From the NCBI GenBank assembly GCA_029706075.1, contig JAINUG010000148.1, positions 1,820,939 through 1,884,938 on the forward strand: a DNA stretch of 64,000 nucleotides, in the 5' to 3' direction. The DNA is from Aldrovandia affinis. Its lineage: Eukaryota > Chordata > Actinopteri > Notacanthiformes > Halosauridae. The translations under genes and the position numbers were made by a program. Position 1 is the stretch's first letter; each line of letters opens with the position of its first letter. This document shows, piece after piece, positions 62,647 to 64,000 of the stretch. The notes beneath the pieces are model-generated. The model worked only from the letters and a program-made list of their open reading frames with translations, searched no databases and was not told the origin of the DNA.

Positions 62647-64000
62647 CAGCGGTAACAGTTTGAATGGATTTTGACATTGTTTTGGTGTACCGCTGTGTTT
62701 TACCGCATTACAGTTTTGATATAAACTGCTTATAAAACAATGACTTGGTGTAATTGGTATACTGTATGTATAGTATAATTGGTACGACAGGATGTAATTA
62801 CATAAGACCAAGACCTGGGCCTAGTCATACAAATTCTGTGGTGTGCACCACCAACAACTATTGTGCTCCACAGTTGAAATGAGCAGCCTGTGGTATTCAG
62901 TCTTAGCCAACTAGAACAGAGTTTCCTCTAAGGACGCCATTGCACACAATCACAGGTGTTCCGTGATGTTAATTATCTAATTATCTCTTGTTTCATAAAC
63001 CCGTTGTAATCGCACGAACAGTAACCACATCATCATCTGCTAGTTTACCCCAGCGAGCACATTCCCCGTTGTGACACAAAAAAAAGGAAAAAAAGATCAC
63101 GTACAGTAGTGTGGCAGACGATAAATTTAACCTTTAATGTGTGAGCGAAACTAGGTTAAACAGCTGAATTAAACCCTGGCGGTGGGTTGATGCGGTGCTC
63201 TCTCTTTACTTGCTCAGGGAACCGTGGCGTGCGGTGGCACGTTTTCTTTTTTTGCGCTCCTCTGGGCCGGCTGAAGTGTAATTGCCGCGGACGATAAACG
63301 GCAGACGCGCTGAGCTTGCTATCCGGCCTCTTCCTGCGCGGCAGACACCGGAGCGGAATGGCACGCAGCGGCAATTGCGAGGCTTTCTCGCAGGCTGCCA
63401 GGAGGTTGCCTCAGACATGAGAGTATGTTTATTTGCTGAATCGCATTCCCGTCTCTTCCCATCTTGCACGCGATGCAGGGGGAACTGATCGCGGAGTAGG
63501 GCGGCGGCTTGGTCGGATCGTGCGGTCATAAATACCTGTTAGACCCCATCATAAATACATCCTGTTGGAGGATAAAGCCATCGCAGGAAATCGGACAGTC
63601 ATCTGTAGAGCCCACTCACCACTCAGGCATGGAGGGCCTTCATCGGCGAATTGTGACACCAAATCAATACTCTGCTAAGCAGTGCCTGACTGGGGATGGA
63701 GCTGTGGCACGCTTCAGAAAAGCTCACGGGCAGGTGATTCCAGCCCCTCTTGCGCCTGTCACTGCCCACCGATGGCCAGACAGTGGTAGCCAGAGTCCGA
63801 CACATTTATGCTCTAACACTCTATTTTTCTCTAACAACAAATTCTTCACAATTTACTTAATAAAAAAAATAAAAATAATCCCCATTCAAAATACCTAATC
63901 GTATTTGTAGGCCTGTGCTTTCACTGGAACATCCTCTGTCAATTCACAAGGGCACACACCAACACTTCACCCCAACTGAGCTGTGCAGTCATTGCGCTGG
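62647..64000. other. Downstream gene-free region to the window end
   Basis: GC-rich patch at about 63180-63500 with no supported promoter or exon; open frames on both strands there have no recognised domain. AT-rich after 63800. Confidence 0.45.

Overview
The window looks like vertebrate DNA, most likely from a ray-finned (teleost-type) fish. Coding density is very low. It has long dinucleotide microsatellites, minisatellites, tRNA-derived SINEs with the tail 'GGATAAGAGCGTCTGCTAAATG' common in teleosts, L2- and CR1-type LINE remnants, Tc1-like DNA transposons and short TA-flanked MITEs. Nothing suggests bacterial, organellar or viral origin. The species cannot be named from the sequence alone.

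One host protein-coding exon is convincing: the last exon of a TBC1D22-type Rab GTPase-activating protein (probably tbc1d22a) at 22294-22422 on the + strand. It has a branch-point-like CTAAC, a pyrimidine tract and a CAG acceptor before it, and a 3' UTR with ATTAAA signals after it. It follows that about 1-22293 is intron, since no other exon of this gene was recognised there, and about 22.8-64 kb is sequence downstream of the gene.

Layout. 1-5 kb: SINE pieces, one MITE and a CA repeat. 5.2-6.15 kb: a decayed protein-coding stretch (pseudogene candidate) that I cannot identify. 9.3 kb: a 172-bp MITE. 10.35 kb: an 83-unit GT array. 11.3 kb: a 53-bp minisatellite. 12.1-15.0 kb: a Tc1-like transposon containing a second, opposite-strand Tc1 piece, which itself contains a CR1 LINE piece. 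15.7-17.0 kb: a large inverted repeat. 17.6-18.0 kb: a minisatellite of alternating 26-bp subunits. 18.3-18.9 kb: a SINE and a MITE. 19.7 kb: a 12-bp tandem array. 20.5-21.05 kb: a dispersed repeat. 22.29 kb: the TBC1D22 exon. 22.8-30.5 kb: apparently unique DNA. 30.6-31.5 kb: a Tc1 relic. 34.8-40.8 kb: three CR1 copies. 44-45 kb: a GT repeat and an L2 3' end. 45-56 kb: mostly unique AT-rich DNA. 56.3 kb: an internally deleted Tc1 copy. 58.6-62.6 kb: a SINE, a CR1 3' end, a minisatellite and a second copy of the 18.3-kb SINE family.

No operon-like gene cooperation is present. The main biology is the 3' end of a vesicle-traffic regulator gene set in DNA shaped by mobile elements. The features most worth a second look are the 15.7-17.0 kb inverted repeat, the nested transposon block, the 5.2-kb pseudogene and a tiny 59-bp insertion with a 13-bp target duplication inside a CR1 copy. 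Family names come from motif recognition by eye; no search was run.
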